Source: JAWVFM01 sp963823245
Lineage (GTDB): Bacteria; Actinomycetota; Thermoleophilia; Solirubrobacterales; 70-9
Assembly: GCA_963823245.1 (NCBI GenBank)
Contig: CAWGKQ010000008.1
Coordinates: 806,001-870,000 of the forward strand
Reading direction: 5' to 3'
Length of the DNA stretch: 64,000 nucleotides
A program made the position numbers and the translations under genes. Below the pieces are notes generated by a model. It did no database searches, was not told where the DNA came from, and saw nothing but the letters and a program-made list of their open reading frames with translations. Each line of letters begins with the position of its first letter. Position 1 is the stretch's first letter. Positions 27,209 to 38,520 of the stretch are shown here, piece after piece.

Positions 27209-28234
27209 CCGGCTCCGTCGGCGGTCGAGCGCCGGCCTGGGCCCCCCGCGCGCCTCGCTTCGGCGCGTGGCCCGTGTTCCGGCTCGCGCGGATCCGACCG
27301 CCGGCGCGCTTGGTCTTCACGAGGCCCGCGAGCCGGCTCCTCTCGCCGCTCGGGAGGTAGGCGCCTCGCGCGTAGAGCTCCTCGTAGCGCGGCAGCAGGT
27401 CGGGCCGGTGCTCGCGCAGCCAGTCGAACCAGATCTCGCGCACCTCGCCGCGCAGATGCAGGCCGACGCCCCCGATCGAGTCGGCGCCGGCCTCCGTGAC
27501 CCCCTCGAGCAGCGGCGCAAGCTGCTCGGGCGAGTCGTTCACGCCCGGGATCAGCGGAGCGATCAGCACCCCGGTCTTGATTCCCGCCTTCGTCAGCTCG
27601 GCGACCGCCTCGATCCGCTTTCGCGGATGCGGCGTGTGCGGCTCGGTCGCTCGCCAGGCCTTCTCGTCCAGCGTCGGGATCGAGAGGTTGGCCGCGAACT
27701 CGGTCCGCTCGGAGATCTCCTTCATGAGCCCGATGTCGCGCAGAAGCAGCGGCGACTTCGTCAGCACCGAGCAGGGGTTCGCGTGGTCGCGCATCGCCTC
27801 CCAGATGCCCTCCATCAGGCGGTAACGCCCCTCGACCCACTGATAGGGATCGGTGTTGGTGCCGAGCGCGACGTGCTCGCCCTCCCAGGACGGCCGTCCG
27901 AGCTCGGCGCGCACCAGCTCGGGGACGTTGACCTTGACGACGATCTCGCGCTCGAAGTCCTCGCGGGCGTTGAAGTCGAGGTAGGTGTGGGTGGGCCGTG
28001 CGAAGCAGTAGAGGCACAGCCATGCGAACAGCCCCTGTACGGGTTGATCGTGTAGCGGAACGGCATCCGCGAGCGCTTCGGGACCGAGTTGATCGCCGAG
28101 CGGGCCCGGATCTCGTAGAAGCGGGTGCCGAGTGCCTCGGGCGCATCGAACGTGCGGACGATGGCCGGGTCGCGGAAGCCCGGCAGCTTCGCCGACTCGC
28201 CCTCTTCCTCGATCTTCAGGTTGTCCCAGCGCAC
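27177..28234 (-). CDS. SPL-type radical SAM protein (Rv2578c-like)
   Basis: About 350 residues. The N-terminus contains YRGCSHGC, then, after a local base error, YCFARPTHTYLDFN, together giving the CxxxCxxC 4Fe-4S motif of Rv2578c/spore-photoproduct-lyase-type radical SAM proteins. The centre has VALGTNTDPYQWVEGRYRL and SVLTKSPLLLRD. The indel near 28015-28020 adds two bases or loses one. Start GTG 28234. The reaction is unknown; members are usually implicated in DNA or nucleotide repair. A poorly ordered basic C-terminus is present. Confidence 0.78.
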
Positions 28235-28280
28235 GAACCTATGTTCGCAAACCAGGCGGCGGAACCCGGCCCTGTGGCCG

Positions 28281-28326
28281 CGAGCGTCCCTCCTCGGGGG
28301 CTAGGGGCGGGTTCGAGGGACGTTCG
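28281..28326. repeat. 46-bp palindromic element, copy B1
   Basis: First unit of a pair, ends CGAGCGTCCC and GGGACGTTCG with GGGGCT in the centre. The two units are separated by 16 bp and lie in the gap between the MMPL gene end and the radical SAM gene start. Confidence 0.82.
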
Positions 28327-28342
28327 ACGCCGTGACCGGGCG

Positions 28343-28388
28343 CGAACGTCCCTCGTTAGGGGCTGGGGGCGGGCTTGGGGGACGTTCG
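28343..28388. repeat. 46-bp palindromic element, copy B2
   Basis: Ends are CGAACGTCCC and GGGACGTTCG, a perfect 10-bp inverted repeat, with the conserved central GGGGCT. It begins 12 bp after the probable stop of the MMPL gene as transcribed. It is the copy closest to the family consensus. Confidence 0.85.
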
Positions 28389-28400
28389 CGGGTTGCGGCG

Positions 28401-30545
28401 CTAGGCGCCCGCCTCCGCCCTCCCGGCCGCGAAGGCTCCACGCGCAGGACCCGCGCAGGCCACTCGGGAAGGATCCAGTTCCACCGTCCGAACAGCGAGA
28501 CCACGGCCGGCACGAGCAGGGCCCGGATCACCGTCGCGTCGAGCAGGATCCCGGCGGCGAGGCCGGTGGCGAACATCTTCAGGTCCGTTCCGGGCCCCGA
28601 CGCCAGCGCGACGAACGCGAGGAAGAGGATCAGCGCCGCGCTCGTGACGAGGCGCCCGGTCCGTCCGATGCCCCGCACCACGGCCTCACGCGTGTCGCCG
28701 GTGTTGTCGTACTCCTCGCGCATGCGGGTGAGGATGAAGACCTCGTAGTCCATCGACAGGCCGTAGAGGAACGCGAACACCATCAGCGGTATCCAGGCCG
28801 GAACCGACCCGTCGCCTCGATGTTCCAGAGCAGGTCCGACCCGTAGCCGTGCTGCCACATGAGCGCGATCACGCCCCAGGCCGCGGTGACGCTCACGATG
28901 TTGAGGATCACCGCCTTCGCCGGCAGCAGGAGCGAGCGGAACGCCCGCGCCAGCAGGATGAACGTGATCGTGGCGATCAGGGCGATCATGAGCGGGAAAC
29001 CGCTATAGACCGCGTTGATGAAGTCGACGTTCTGCGCCGGCAGGCCTCCGACGGTCACGTCGGGCCCGGCCTCGTGCGCAGCCGTGCGGATCCGGTCGAC
29101 CGCGTCGCGGCCGGCCGTGGTCGAGTCGTCGGAGTGCGAGAACGCGAGCACCTCCGCGTAGCCGTGGGTTCGCCACTGCGGTCCCTGCGGGGCGGCCGCG
29201 CCCTGGACTCCGTCGACCTTGTCGAGGCTGGCGACAACGGCCGAGGGGTCGGCCCGGTGGGTCAGCACTTCGTTCGGCAGGATCGCCCCGGAGCCGATGC
29301 CCGAGCGCTCGAGCTCGGTCAGCCCCGTCTTGGCGGAGCCGTCGGCTCGCGAGCGCGTCGGGGCTCGCGTCGCCCAGCGTGAGGCCCGCGGCGGCGACGA
29401 TGAGAACCGCGAGAATCGCGATCGCGCCGGTGGCGGCGAACCACCGCCGGCGAACGACCAACTCGGCCCACCGGGTCCAGGCGCGACTCGCCTTGTCGTC
29501 GGTGCGCTTGTGCGGCCAGTCGAGGCGCGAGCCCGCCTTCGAGAGAACGACCGGGAGCAGCGTGATCGCCACCAGGGTCGAGACGAGCGGGATCAGCATC
29601 CCCGCGTAGCCCATGCTGCGCAGGAACGGCACCGGCAGCGCGACCATGGCGAGAAGGCCGATCGCAACCGTGGTGCCGCTGAAGACAACGGCGCGCCCGG
29701 CCGTCTCCATCGCCCGCTGGACCGCGGCCTCGCCGGTGCGGCCGTGCGAGCGCTCCTCGCGCCAGCGCGAGACCACGATGAGCGAATAGTCGATCGCGAT
29801 GCCGAGGCCGACGAGCGCGATGAGGAACTGGACCACGGGCGAGATGTCGGTGAAGGCCGTGAGCCCCCAGACGAGCAGGAACGTGGTCATGATCGAGACG
29901 ATCGCCATCAAGATCGGAACGAAGGCGAGGAGCGACGCGAAGACGAAGGCGAGGACGATCAGCGCACCGACGCCGCCCAGCACCGACTCGAGCAGCACTC
30001 CGGTGCCGCTGTCGCTGCCGCTGGCGTTCTGGAGCGCGTCGAATCCGGTCACGTGGACCGGCGCGCCGGCGACGGTGGTGTGAGCAAGCGCGGCGTTCGC
30101 CTTCTTCGCGGCCTCGGTGTTCTCGCCGAAGGTCGAATTCGGATCCGGGCGCGGGTAGACGATCGCAAAGGTCGTGCGTCCATCGGGCGAGACGAAGGCC
30201 CGGTCGCCGGTGGAGGCATACGAGGCGATGCGCGAGCCGGGAAGCGCCCGCTCAACACGCCGATCCACCGCCTGGAGCTGGCGACGGACGGCCGGCGAGC
30301 TCGACCCTCTGACCGTCCGGCACGGTGACGACCGGGACAATCGGGGCGTTGTCGCCTCCCGTCCCGTGGAAGACCTGGGCGATCTTGACGTTGGTCTCCC
30401 AGCCCTCCTTGCCGGGAACCGAGAACTTCTGGTCCATCGCCTGCGTCGCCTTGCCGGCCGAGGCGATGCCCACCAGCGTCAGGACGATCCAGAAGGCGGT
30501 GACTATGCGTTTGTGAGCGAGGACCCAACGGGTGATCGGCGCCAC
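28401..30545 (-). CDS. MMPL-family RND exporter (several frameshifts)
   Basis: Joined pieces give about 710 residues with two MMPL domains. Recognisable elements: ITRWVLAHKRIVTAFWIVL at the N-terminus, VTGFDALQNASG, IDYSLIVVSRWREE (the GxxIDYSLL-type motif) in the first domain, and GLSMDYEVFILTRMREEYD in the second. The family exports lipids or amphipathic compounds by proton antiport. Breaks are near 30310, 29350 and 28810, possibly more. The end is taken at a TAG at 28401-28403 just before the 46-bp element; the open frame otherwise reads through the repeats to 28301. Divergent from the MarR gene across a clear operator. Confidence 0.78.
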
Positions 30546-30579
30546 AGTTACCTCGACTTTCGTTCGGTTCCCGACCTCG

Positions 30580-30600
30580 ATCATTTGTAGCACAAATGAT
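30580..30600. promoter_or_regulatory. Perfect palindromic operator between MMPL and marR
   Basis: ATCATTTGT and ACAAATGAT are perfect 9-bp arms around AGC. The site lies between the divergent MMPL exporter and MarR-type regulator genes, 35 bp from the MMPL start and 28 bp from the MarR start. Its size and symmetry fit MarR dimer binding. The A/T-rich composition stands out from the surroundings. Confidence 0.75.
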
Positions 30601-30627
30601 CCGCCCGCCGTAGGGTAAGATTGGTAC

Positions 30628-31072
30628 ATGCGTTTCGACACACCGCCACCCGAGCCACTCGCCAGCGCACCCGGACTTTCTGCTCTCGTGGAATGGCCAC
30701 CGGATGGCGGCGCTCTTCGCCGGCGCGCTCGAGCCGCTCGGCCTCCGGCCTCCTCATTTCGGCGTCATGACGCTGATCGACGCGCACCCGGGGTCGACCC
30801 AGCAGCAGCTCGTGACCGAGTCGCTGATCGACCCGAGCTCGATGGTCGCGATCATCGACGAGCTGGAGGCCGCGGGGCTCGCCGAGCGGCGCCCGCACGA
30901 GACCGACAGGCGCAAGCACTCGGTCCACCTGACGAAGGCCGGCCGCTCGATGCTCGGCCGGGCCCGAAAGGCGGCGGGCAAGGCGCTCGAGGAGGTCTTC
31001 GAGCCCCTCGACGATCGCGAGCGCGAGACGCTCAGGAAGCTGCTGCGGAAGCTGGCGCGAGCCGAGGACTGA
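30628..31072 (+). CDS. MarR-family regulator
   Basis: About 147 residues after removing an extra G near 30691. The winged helix contains STQQQLVTESLIDPSSMVAIIDELEAAGL and the wing RRPHETDRRKHSVHLT. Such proteins repress a neighbouring efflux gene and release DNA on binding an aromatic or lipid ligand. Its divergent partner is the MMPL exporter, and a 21-bp perfect palindrome lies between. Start ATG 30628; the second half begins as GHRMAALFAGALEPLG after the repair. Confidence 0.82.
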
Positions 31073-31079
31073 GCCGGGC

Positions 31080-31538
31080 TCAGCCCTCGTACGGCGGCGC
31101 CTCGCCCCAGCCCCAGCGCGGCACCGGCGCCTCGCGGGGCGGATCGGCGCCGGGCTCGGAGTTGGCGAGCGCAAGCCTCGTCCCCCACTCGATGTAGGCG
31201 GCGAACGCGGAGCGGAACTCGGGATCGGCGGGCAGCCCGGCATCGTCGGCCGCGAGCCCGATGAGCTGAGCCCACCGCGCGCGCTGCTGCTCGCTGATCG
31301 CGAGGCCGAGGTGCTTGGAGAGCATGTGCGGGTAGCCGCCGTGGTGCTCGGTGTAGTCGGCGGGCCCGCCGAAGACCTCAGCCAGCCACGTCGCCACGTT
31401 GTGTGGGTGATCGTCGGGCATGCTCGCGAAGAGCGGCCCGACGAGCTCGTCCGCCTGCACGCGCTCGTAGAACGCCTTCGTCAGCCGCTCGAACGCCTCG
31501 GCTCCGCCGGCCCACTCATATAGCGTCGGCGGCGTCAT
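31080..31538 (-). CDS. Truncated hemoglobin, group II
   Basis: The 152-residue protein has the group II globin pattern: LYEWAGGAEAFERLTKAFYERV at the N-terminus, DELVGPLFASM, HHGGYPHMLSKHLGLAI with the likely proximal His, and WAQLIGLAADDAG. It should bind heme and O2 and has been linked to NO dioxygenation or oxygen supply. The C-terminus is a Trp/Pro tail. Its start at ATG 31538 overlaps the HtrA-like stop by 1-3 bp, so it is probably translated after that protease. Confidence 0.85.
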   Translation of the reverse strand: MTPPTLYEWAGGAEAFERLTKAFYERVQADELVGPLFASMPDDHPHNVATWLAEVFGGPADYTEHHGGYPHMLSKHLGLAISEQQRARWAQLIGLAADDAGLPADPEFRSAFAAYIEWGTRLALANSEPGADPPREAPVPRWGWGEAPPYEG

Positions 31539-32545
31539 CACTCCTCCTCGAGCTCTGCCGGCACCAGGCTCAGTTCGACGTCGGAGCCCGAGCGCCATAC
31601 GCTCACCTTCACCGGGCGCCCGATGAGCTCGGCCACCATCATGCGCTGGAGGTCGGCGGCGCTCTCGGTCGGGCGGCCGTCGACCTCGACGACGAGGTCT
31701 CCGGCTCGGATCCCGGCGTGCTCCGCGGGGCTGCCGGAAACCACCTCGACGACCTCCACCCCCGGGCGCTTGCCCCATCGGGCCGTCGCGCGTGGGGGAA
31801 GCGGCCGCGGGCCGCCGGCGATGCCGAGGTAGGCGCGCCGCACCCGGCCCTCGCTCATGAGGGCGCCGATGATGCTTCGCGTCGCCCCGTTGATCGGGAC
31901 CGCGAGGCCGAGCCCGATGCCGGCCACGGCGGTGTTGACGCCCACCACGCGCCCGGCGCCGTCGGCGAGCGCGCCGCCGGAGTTGCCCGGGTTCAGCGCA
32001 GCGTCGGTCTGGATCACGTTGTCGATGATGCGGGTGGCCCGTCCTCGGCCGAATCGCGCCGGGAGAGCGCGACCGAGCGCCGAGACGACTCCCGCCGTAA
32101 CCGAGCCCTCGAAGCCGTGCGGGTTGCCGATCGCCACCACGAGCTGCCCGACGCGGAGCTCGTCGGCGTCTCCGAGGCCGGCCGGCGTGAGGTCGCCGTC
32201 CTCGGCGCGGACGATCGCGAGGTCGGAGAGGCGGTCGCGGCCGATCACGTCGAAGCGCAGCTCGCGCCCGTCGGTGAGCGCCGCCCGTCCACCGGCGTCC
32301 GAGCCGGCGACCACGTGCGCCGACGTGAGGATGAAGCCGTCGTGCGTGAGGACGACGCCACTGCCGGCCCCGGCCGGCAGCCGGCCGCGACGGGTCGAGC
32401 GGGTCACCTGCACGCTCACCACCGAGGGAGCGAGCTGCTCCGCGACGCCGATCACCGCGCGCGAGTAGGCGTCGAGCGCGCCCGCGGCGGGCTCGGCCCG
32501 CGGCGCCTCGCGGCCAGCCGCGCTCCGCTCGTCGCGTTGCCGCAT
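31538..32545 (-). CDS. HtrA/DegP-type serine protease with PDZ domain
   Basis: The intact 335-residue protein has the catalytic triad in order: TSAHVVAG, DLAIVRAE and NPGNSGGAL (Ser near 215). A single PDZ domain follows (PAEHAGIRAGDLVVEVDGRP). The N-terminal 20 residues are polar with no signal peptide or membrane helix, so it may be cytosolic, unlike most HtrA proteins. It is followed by the globin gene and preceded by a second protease gene whose stop is adjacent to its ATG. Confidence 0.86.
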   Translation of the reverse strand: MRQRDERSAAGREAPRAEPAAGALDAYSRAVIGVAEQLAPSVVSVQVTRSTRRGRLPAGAGSGVVLTHDGFILTSAHVVAGSDAGGRAALTDGRELRFDVIGRDRLSDLAIVRAEDGDLTPAGLGDADELRVGQLVVAIGNPHGFEGSVTAGVVSALGRALPARFGRGRATRIIDNVIQTDAALNPGNSGGALADGAGRVVGVNTAVAGIGLGLAVPINGATRSIIGALMSEGRVRRAYLGIAGGPRPLPPRATARWGKRPGVEVVEVVSGSPAEHAGIRAGDLVVEVDGRPTESAADLQRMMVAELIGRPVKVSVWRSGSDVELSLVPAELEEE

Positions 32546-33445
32546 TCATCGCTTGCCTCCGGTGAGCTCGACCTCGAGCTCGTGTTCGTCCACCCCCCGC
32601 ACAACGGTCAACGCGAGGCCTCCGTCGGCAGCCTGGTCGATCGAGCGATGGAGCGCGTCGATTCCGTCCACGCCGGCGCCACCGGCCGCGACGATGAGGT
32701 CGCCGCGCTCGACGCCGGCGGTGTCAGCCGGCCCGCCGTCCTCCACGGCGCGCACGAGCAGGCCGTCGCGCTCGGGCAGGCCCACGGCGCGGCGCATCTT
32801 GCGCGCGACCCAGGGCGGGGCGACCGCGATGCCGATGGTGGGGCGCCGGACCTCCTCGCCGCGGGCGAGCCGGTCGGCCGCCTCGTGGAGACCGCCCGTG
32901 GCGGCCACCGCAAGGATCAGGCCGCCCTCGCTGCGGACCAGGTTGAGGCCGACGAGGCGCCCTTCGAGGTCGAGCAGCGGCCCGCCGGCGCTCCCCCTCG
33001 GCAGCGCGGCCGTGTGCTCGATCGCGGCGCCGAGACGCCGGCCCCGCCGCCCGCGGTACGGACGCTCGGCCGACGAGACGAAGCCCACCGTGGCGCGCAG
33101 ACCGCGCCCGCCGGGGTTCGCGAGCGCGACCACCGGTGTGCCGATGGCCGGCGCGAACTCCGCCGGCGCCCACTCGAGCGCGTCGGCCGAGCCGGTCGGG
33201 ACCTCGAGGACGGCGACGCCGAGGTCTCGATCGGCCCCGGCGAGCTCGCCCCGCTCGGTGCGCCCGTCGGCAAAGGACACCGTCGCGGAGCCGTCGCCGG
33301 CGTGCCGCGCCGCGGTCAGCACTCGGTCGGGGCCGATCACGACCCCGGTGCCGACGCGCCAGCCCCGGCCGACGCCGACGACCGCGCCGCCGAACGCCTC
33401 CGAAGCGGCCTTCAGATGACCTCCGATCTCCTCGAGCACGGCCAT
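32546..33445 (-). CDS. Second S1-like protease with PDZ domain, altered active site
   Basis: The 299-residue protein has a trypsin-like fold: VGTGVVIGPDRVLTAARHAGDG (His two residues out of usual place, with an inserted Arg), DRDLGVAVLEV, and LPRGSAGGPLLDLEG (Ser). A PDZ domain (GPADTAGVERGDLIVAAGG) ends it. The changed His motif raises doubt about activity; it may be a regulatory partner of the HtrA-like enzyme. ATG 33445 has GGAGG five bases upstream, better than the in-frame ATGs further out. It is divergent from the HxlR gene. Confidence 0.72.
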   Translation of the reverse strand: MAVLEEIGGHLKAASEAFGGAVVGVGRGWRVGTGVVIGPDRVLTAARHAGDGSATVSFADGRTERGELAGADRDLGVAVLEVPTGSADALEWAPAEFAPAIGTPVVALANPGGRGLRATVGFVSSAERPYRGRRGRRLGAAIEHTAALPRGSAGGPLLDLEGRLVGLNLVRSEGGLILAVAATGGLHEAADRLARGEEVRRPTIGIAVAPPWVARKMRRAVGLPERDGLLVRAVEDGGPADTAGVERGDLIVAAGGAGVDGIDALHRSIDQAADGGLALTVVRGVDEHELEVELTGGKR

Positions 33446-33461
33446 TTGAACCTCCATCGTG

Positions 33462-33471
33462 ACTTGCAAGT
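33462..33471. promoter_or_regulatory. Palindrome ACTTGCAAGT between protease and HxlR genes
   Basis: This perfect 10-bp palindrome lies in a 55-bp gap between the divergent starts, and is followed by TGCTACTTAC, a partial repeat. It is a plausible HxlR operator and promoter region. The A/T content of the gap is clearly higher than in the flanking genes. Confidence 0.5.
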
Positions 33472-33500
33472 TGCTACTTACTCTCCCAAATCAGGCTAGC

Positions 33501-33929
33501 ATGGCTGGCATGTCGGCCACCAGCCCAGGTCTCTCCGAAGCCCTCGCGGCGGTGGGCGACCGCTGGTCGATGCTCGTGGTCGAGGCCCTCCTGGCCGGGC
33601 CGAGGCGCTTCGGCGACCTCCAGGAGCAGGTGGAAGGCATCGCCTCGAACGTCCTCTCGGCCCGGCTTCGCAAGCTCACCGAGCACGGCCTCGTCTCCGC
33701 GGAGCCCTACTCGGACCGCCCGCCCCGCCTCTCCTACGAGCTCACCGACGCCGGGCGCGAGCTCGCCGAGCCGCTGCGCATGCTGGCCGGCTGGGGCTCA
33801 CGGCACGCCGAGGGGGTCGAGCGTCCGGTCCACGCCGCGTGCGGGGCGACGCTCGAGGTCGGCTGGTACTGCCCGGCCTGCCGCGAGCCCGTGGAGCCGG
33901 ACGCCGACGAGGAGCTCGACTACGCCTAG
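33501..33929 (+). CDS. HxlR-family regulator with C-terminal zinc-ribbon-like tail
   Basis: The 142-residue product has the HxlR winged helix: VGDRWSMLVVEALLAGPRRFGDLQ and SNVLSARLRKLTEHGLV. The tail has ACGATLE and WYCPACREP, three Cys in a C-x10-C-x2-C pattern (extra to the usual HxlR domain), so metal or redox sensing is possible. Start ATG 33501; a second ATG at 33510 is also possible. Its stop overlaps that of the opposite esterase gene by three bases. Confidence 0.78.
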   Translation: MAGMSATSPGLSEALAAVGDRWSMLVVEALLAGPRRFGDLQEQVEGIASNVLSARLRKLTEHGLVSAEPYSDRPPRLSYELTDAGRELAEPLRMLAGWGSRHAEGVERPVHAACGATLEVGWYCPACREPVEPDADEELDYA

Positions 33930-34595
33930 GGCGTCGAAGCGGCCACGAGCTCGCGCATCGTGGGCACCAGCTCCGGCGGCACCCAGTGCGCCGCGTCCGA
34001 TTCGACGTACTCGACTGCCAGCCCGCCCTCGCTCAAGAGGCGCGCGGCCGCGCGCCCGAAGTCGACCCCGATGACCGGGTCGCCGCGTCCATGGTGGACC
34101 AGCACGGGGAGCCCGCGGCGCGACTCCAGGTCCGCCTCCCAGCCCTCGACGGTCGGGACGAAGCCGCTGAGGGCGATGATCGCCGCCGGCGACGGCCGCC
34201 CGACGCCCAGGCCGACGGCGTAGGACATCACCGCGCCCATCGAGAACCCACCGAGCACCGTCCGCTCCCAGCCGATGCCGCGGGCCTCGAGGAGCTCGTC
34301 GCAGAAGCCGGTGAGCGCCTCATACGCGGTGGCGAACGTCTCCGGGTCCGGGAAGCCGACCTCCCGGACCGCGTACCAGTGCTTCCCGCCAGGCGGCACC
34401 GGCACGTTGCTGCGGGCGGCGACATCGGCCGCGCCCAGCGGCGCTGCCGGGAGTAACGCCGAGCAGTCGCCGCTCGGGGTCGAGCGCGTCGAGCAGGCCA
34501 TGGAGGTCGCGCTCGTCGGTCCCGCGACCGTGGTTCAGGATCAGGGCCCCGGCGGGCTCGCCGTCAGGCTCGCGTAGGAGGTGTTCGAGCGTCAC
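33926..34595 (-). CDS. Alpha/beta hydrolase (carboxylesterase/phospholipase type)
   Basis: About 222 residues. The nucleophile elbow GFSMGAVMSY, the aspartate in HHGRGDPVIG and the histidine in SDAAHWVPPE make the Ser-Asp-His triad. This resembles the small carboxylesterase/phospholipase family that includes YpfH-like enzymes. An extra base near 34450 splits the gene; removing it gives LGVTPGAPLGAADV. Start GTG 34595, GTGA-coupled to the dioxygenase stop upstream. Possible role: hydrolysis of the ring-cleavage product. Confidence 0.72.
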
Positions 34596-35529
34596 GCCCG
34601 CGCTGCGTCGCGCGGGTTCGTGATCGGCCGAAGCTTCGGCTCGACCTCGTCGCGGAGGTGCTCGTAGTCGGGCGGGAGCGAGAGCTTCTCGCCGAGGCTC
34701 TCGAGCGGCTCGTCCACCGTGAAGCCGGGGCCGACAGTCGCGATCTCGAACAGGACCCCGCTGGGCTCGCGGAAGTAGATCGAGCGGAAGTAGAAGCGGT
34801 CGATCACCGGAGTCGGCCGGGCGCCCGCGTCCGATGGCCCGCTCTCGCCACTCCTCGTGCTCGGACGGCGTCGACGCCCAGGCGACGTGGTGGACGCTGC
34901 CCGCGCCCTGGAGCCCGCGCTCGGCGGGTGGCGTCGTGGTAGGCGTAGATGCGAGCCGCGCACGTCGCCGCGCGCACTCCCAGAGCCCGTCGTCGCGGCG
35001 CTCGAAGCCGAGGCCGTCGCCGAGAAGCCCCGCGCTCGCCTCCGGCTCGGACGCGTAGGCGCAGACGCCGTCGAACCCCTGGAGGGCGAGCTCGGCCGGG
35101 ACCTCCGGATGCTCGGCGATGAGCGGCTGCATCCGGCGAGTCGGAGACCAGCAGCTCGTGCTCGAGCCCCTCGGGATCGCGGAACCGGATCGCCTCGCGA
35201 CCGTCGACTCGCTCGGCGTCGACGCCGGCGCCCGCGAGGCGCTCGACCCAGAAATCGAGCGCGGCGGCGGACGCGACGCGCCACACGATGCGGTGCACCA
35301 TCCCGTCGCCGGCGCGGCCCTTCGGGATCCCCGGATACTCGAAGAAGGTCAGGTCGGAGCCGGGGTCGCCCTTCTCGTCGGCGTAGAAGAGGTGGTAGAC
35401 GGTCGGGTTGTCCTGGTTGACCGTCTTCTTGACGAGCCGCAGGCCCAGGACGCCCGCATAGAAGTCGACGTTCTCCTGCGCGTCGGCGGTGATCGCCGTG
35501 ATGTGGTGGATGCCGTCGAGCTTCATCAT
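34592..35529 (-). CDS. VOC ring-cleaving dioxygenase (PcpA-like)
   Basis: About 311 residues in two VOC modules. The metal ligands are visible as GIHHIT at the N-terminus, VHHVAW in the middle and SGVLFEIA near the C-terminus, the order of ring-cleaving dioxygenases that act on hydroquinone-like substrates. At least two indels (near 35135, 34960 and 34825) break the frame. Start ATG 35529 overlaps the ACT gene stop, and its stop overlaps the hydrolase start, so three genes form one unit. Substrate unknown. Confidence 0.78.
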
Positions 35530-35906
35530 GCAAGCGCCTCCCGCGCTGATTCGAGGTCGTCGGTGGCGATCACGAGCTTGACGCCGCCGAAGGTCGTGTA
35601 GGCGAGCTCGATGTTGACGCCCTGCTCGCCGAGCGTCCGCGCAAGGCCGCCGAGCGAGCCCGGGCGGTCCTTGACGTCGATCAGGAGGACCTCGCGCACG
35701 TCCGCCACCCCAAGTCCCGCCTGCTCGAGCGCCGAGCGGGCGGTGTCGGCGCGCTCGGTCGCGACGAGGATGTGGATGATTCCCCGACCCTCGCCGGTGA
35801 ACGCCGCCAAGCCGAGGATGTCGATGCCGGCCTGCCCCGTGGCCTCACCGATCCGCGCCAGCTCACCCGGCTTGTCCGTCAGGACGATCGTGAGGTTGCT
35901 CGGCAC
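35526..35906 (-). CDS. ACT-domain protein, two ACT modules
   Basis: About 126 residues with two ACT-fold modules: NLTIVLTDKPGELARIGEATGQ and VLLIDVKDRPGSLGGLARTLGEQ. ACT domains bind small ligands such as amino acids. GTG 35906 is chosen because a TATAG box lies 14 bases upstream; a TTG at 35951 would extend it into the opposite gene. It is the first gene of the dioxygenase-esterase unit, so it may sense the substrate or product of that pathway. Confidence 0.75.
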   Translation of the reverse strand: MPSNLTIVLTDKPGELARIGEATGQAGIDILGLAAFTGEGRGIIHILVATERADTARSALEQAGLGVADVREVLLIDVKDRPGSLGGLARTLGEQGVNIELAYTTFGGVKLVIATDDLESAREALA

Positions 35907-35919
35907 GTCGACTCGAACC

Positions 35920-35925
35920 CTATAG
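35920..35925. promoter_or_regulatory. Shared CTATAG -10 box for two divergent genes
   Basis: The palindrome CTATAG is placed to serve as -10 in both directions: 18 bp before ATG 35944 and 13 bp before GTG 35906. Both transcripts would have little or no leader. Inferred from spacing and symmetry. Confidence 0.4.
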
Positions 35926-35943
35926 ATGGGTAGCCTCAAATCG

Positions 35944-37974
<2,031 letters not shown>

Positions 37975-37984
37975 CTTCCCCCGC

Positions 37985-38509
37985 ATGAGCCCGCCGGCGA
38001 AGCAGTCCTCCGCGAAGAAGGCGAGCGCCAAGCAGGTCGCCACCTCCTACTTCGAGGCGGTCGGCAGGCGCGACCTCGACGGGATGATGGAGCACTGGGA
38101 GCCGGGTGGTTATGGCTACATCCACGGAGTCGCCGACCTCCGCGCGCCCGATGGCTACCGCCAATGGTTCGGCGGGCTCTTCCGGGCAATGCCCGACTTC
38201 AAGATGGAGATCGTCGACATGGTCGCCTACGGCGACAAGGCCGCGGTGCGCTGGAAGGCCACCGGCACGTTCAACGGCCCGGGGAGGTTCGAGGGCCTCA
38301 CCGCGACCGGCGAGCGAGTCGAGATGGAGGGCTGCGACTTGCTCACGATCAGCGACGGCCTGATCCACGAGAACCGCGCGTACATGAACGCGACCGAGAT
38401 GGCGCGCCAGCTCGGCGCTATGCCCCCGGCCGGCTCCGCCGGCGAGAAGGCGATGCTCGGCGCAATCAACCTGCGCACCAAGGCGCGCGGGCTGCTCACC
38501 AACCGGTAA
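37985..38509 (+). CDS. SnoaL-like polyketide cyclase/ester cyclase
   Basis: The intact 174-residue product has the SnoaL fold: VATSYFEAVGRRDLDGMMEHWEPGG, then RQWFGGLFRAMPDFKMEIVDMV and GCDLLTISDGLIHENRAYMN. The basic, Ser/Lys-rich N-terminus is not part of the fold. Family members catalyse aldol-type cyclisation or act as isomerases; the real role is unknown. It begins 10 bp after the YyaL-like stop and is followed by a membrane protein after 11 bp. Confidence 0.78.
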   Translation: MSPPAKQSSAKKASAKQVATSYFEAVGRRDLDGMMEHWEPGGYGYIHGVADLRAPDGYRQWFGGLFRAMPDFKMEIVDMVAYGDKAAVRWKATGTFNGPGRFEGLTATGERVEMEGCDLLTISDGLIHENRAYMNATEMARQLGAMPPAGSAGEKAMLGAINLRTKARGLLTNR

Positions 38510-38520
38510 GCGCCCGAGCG

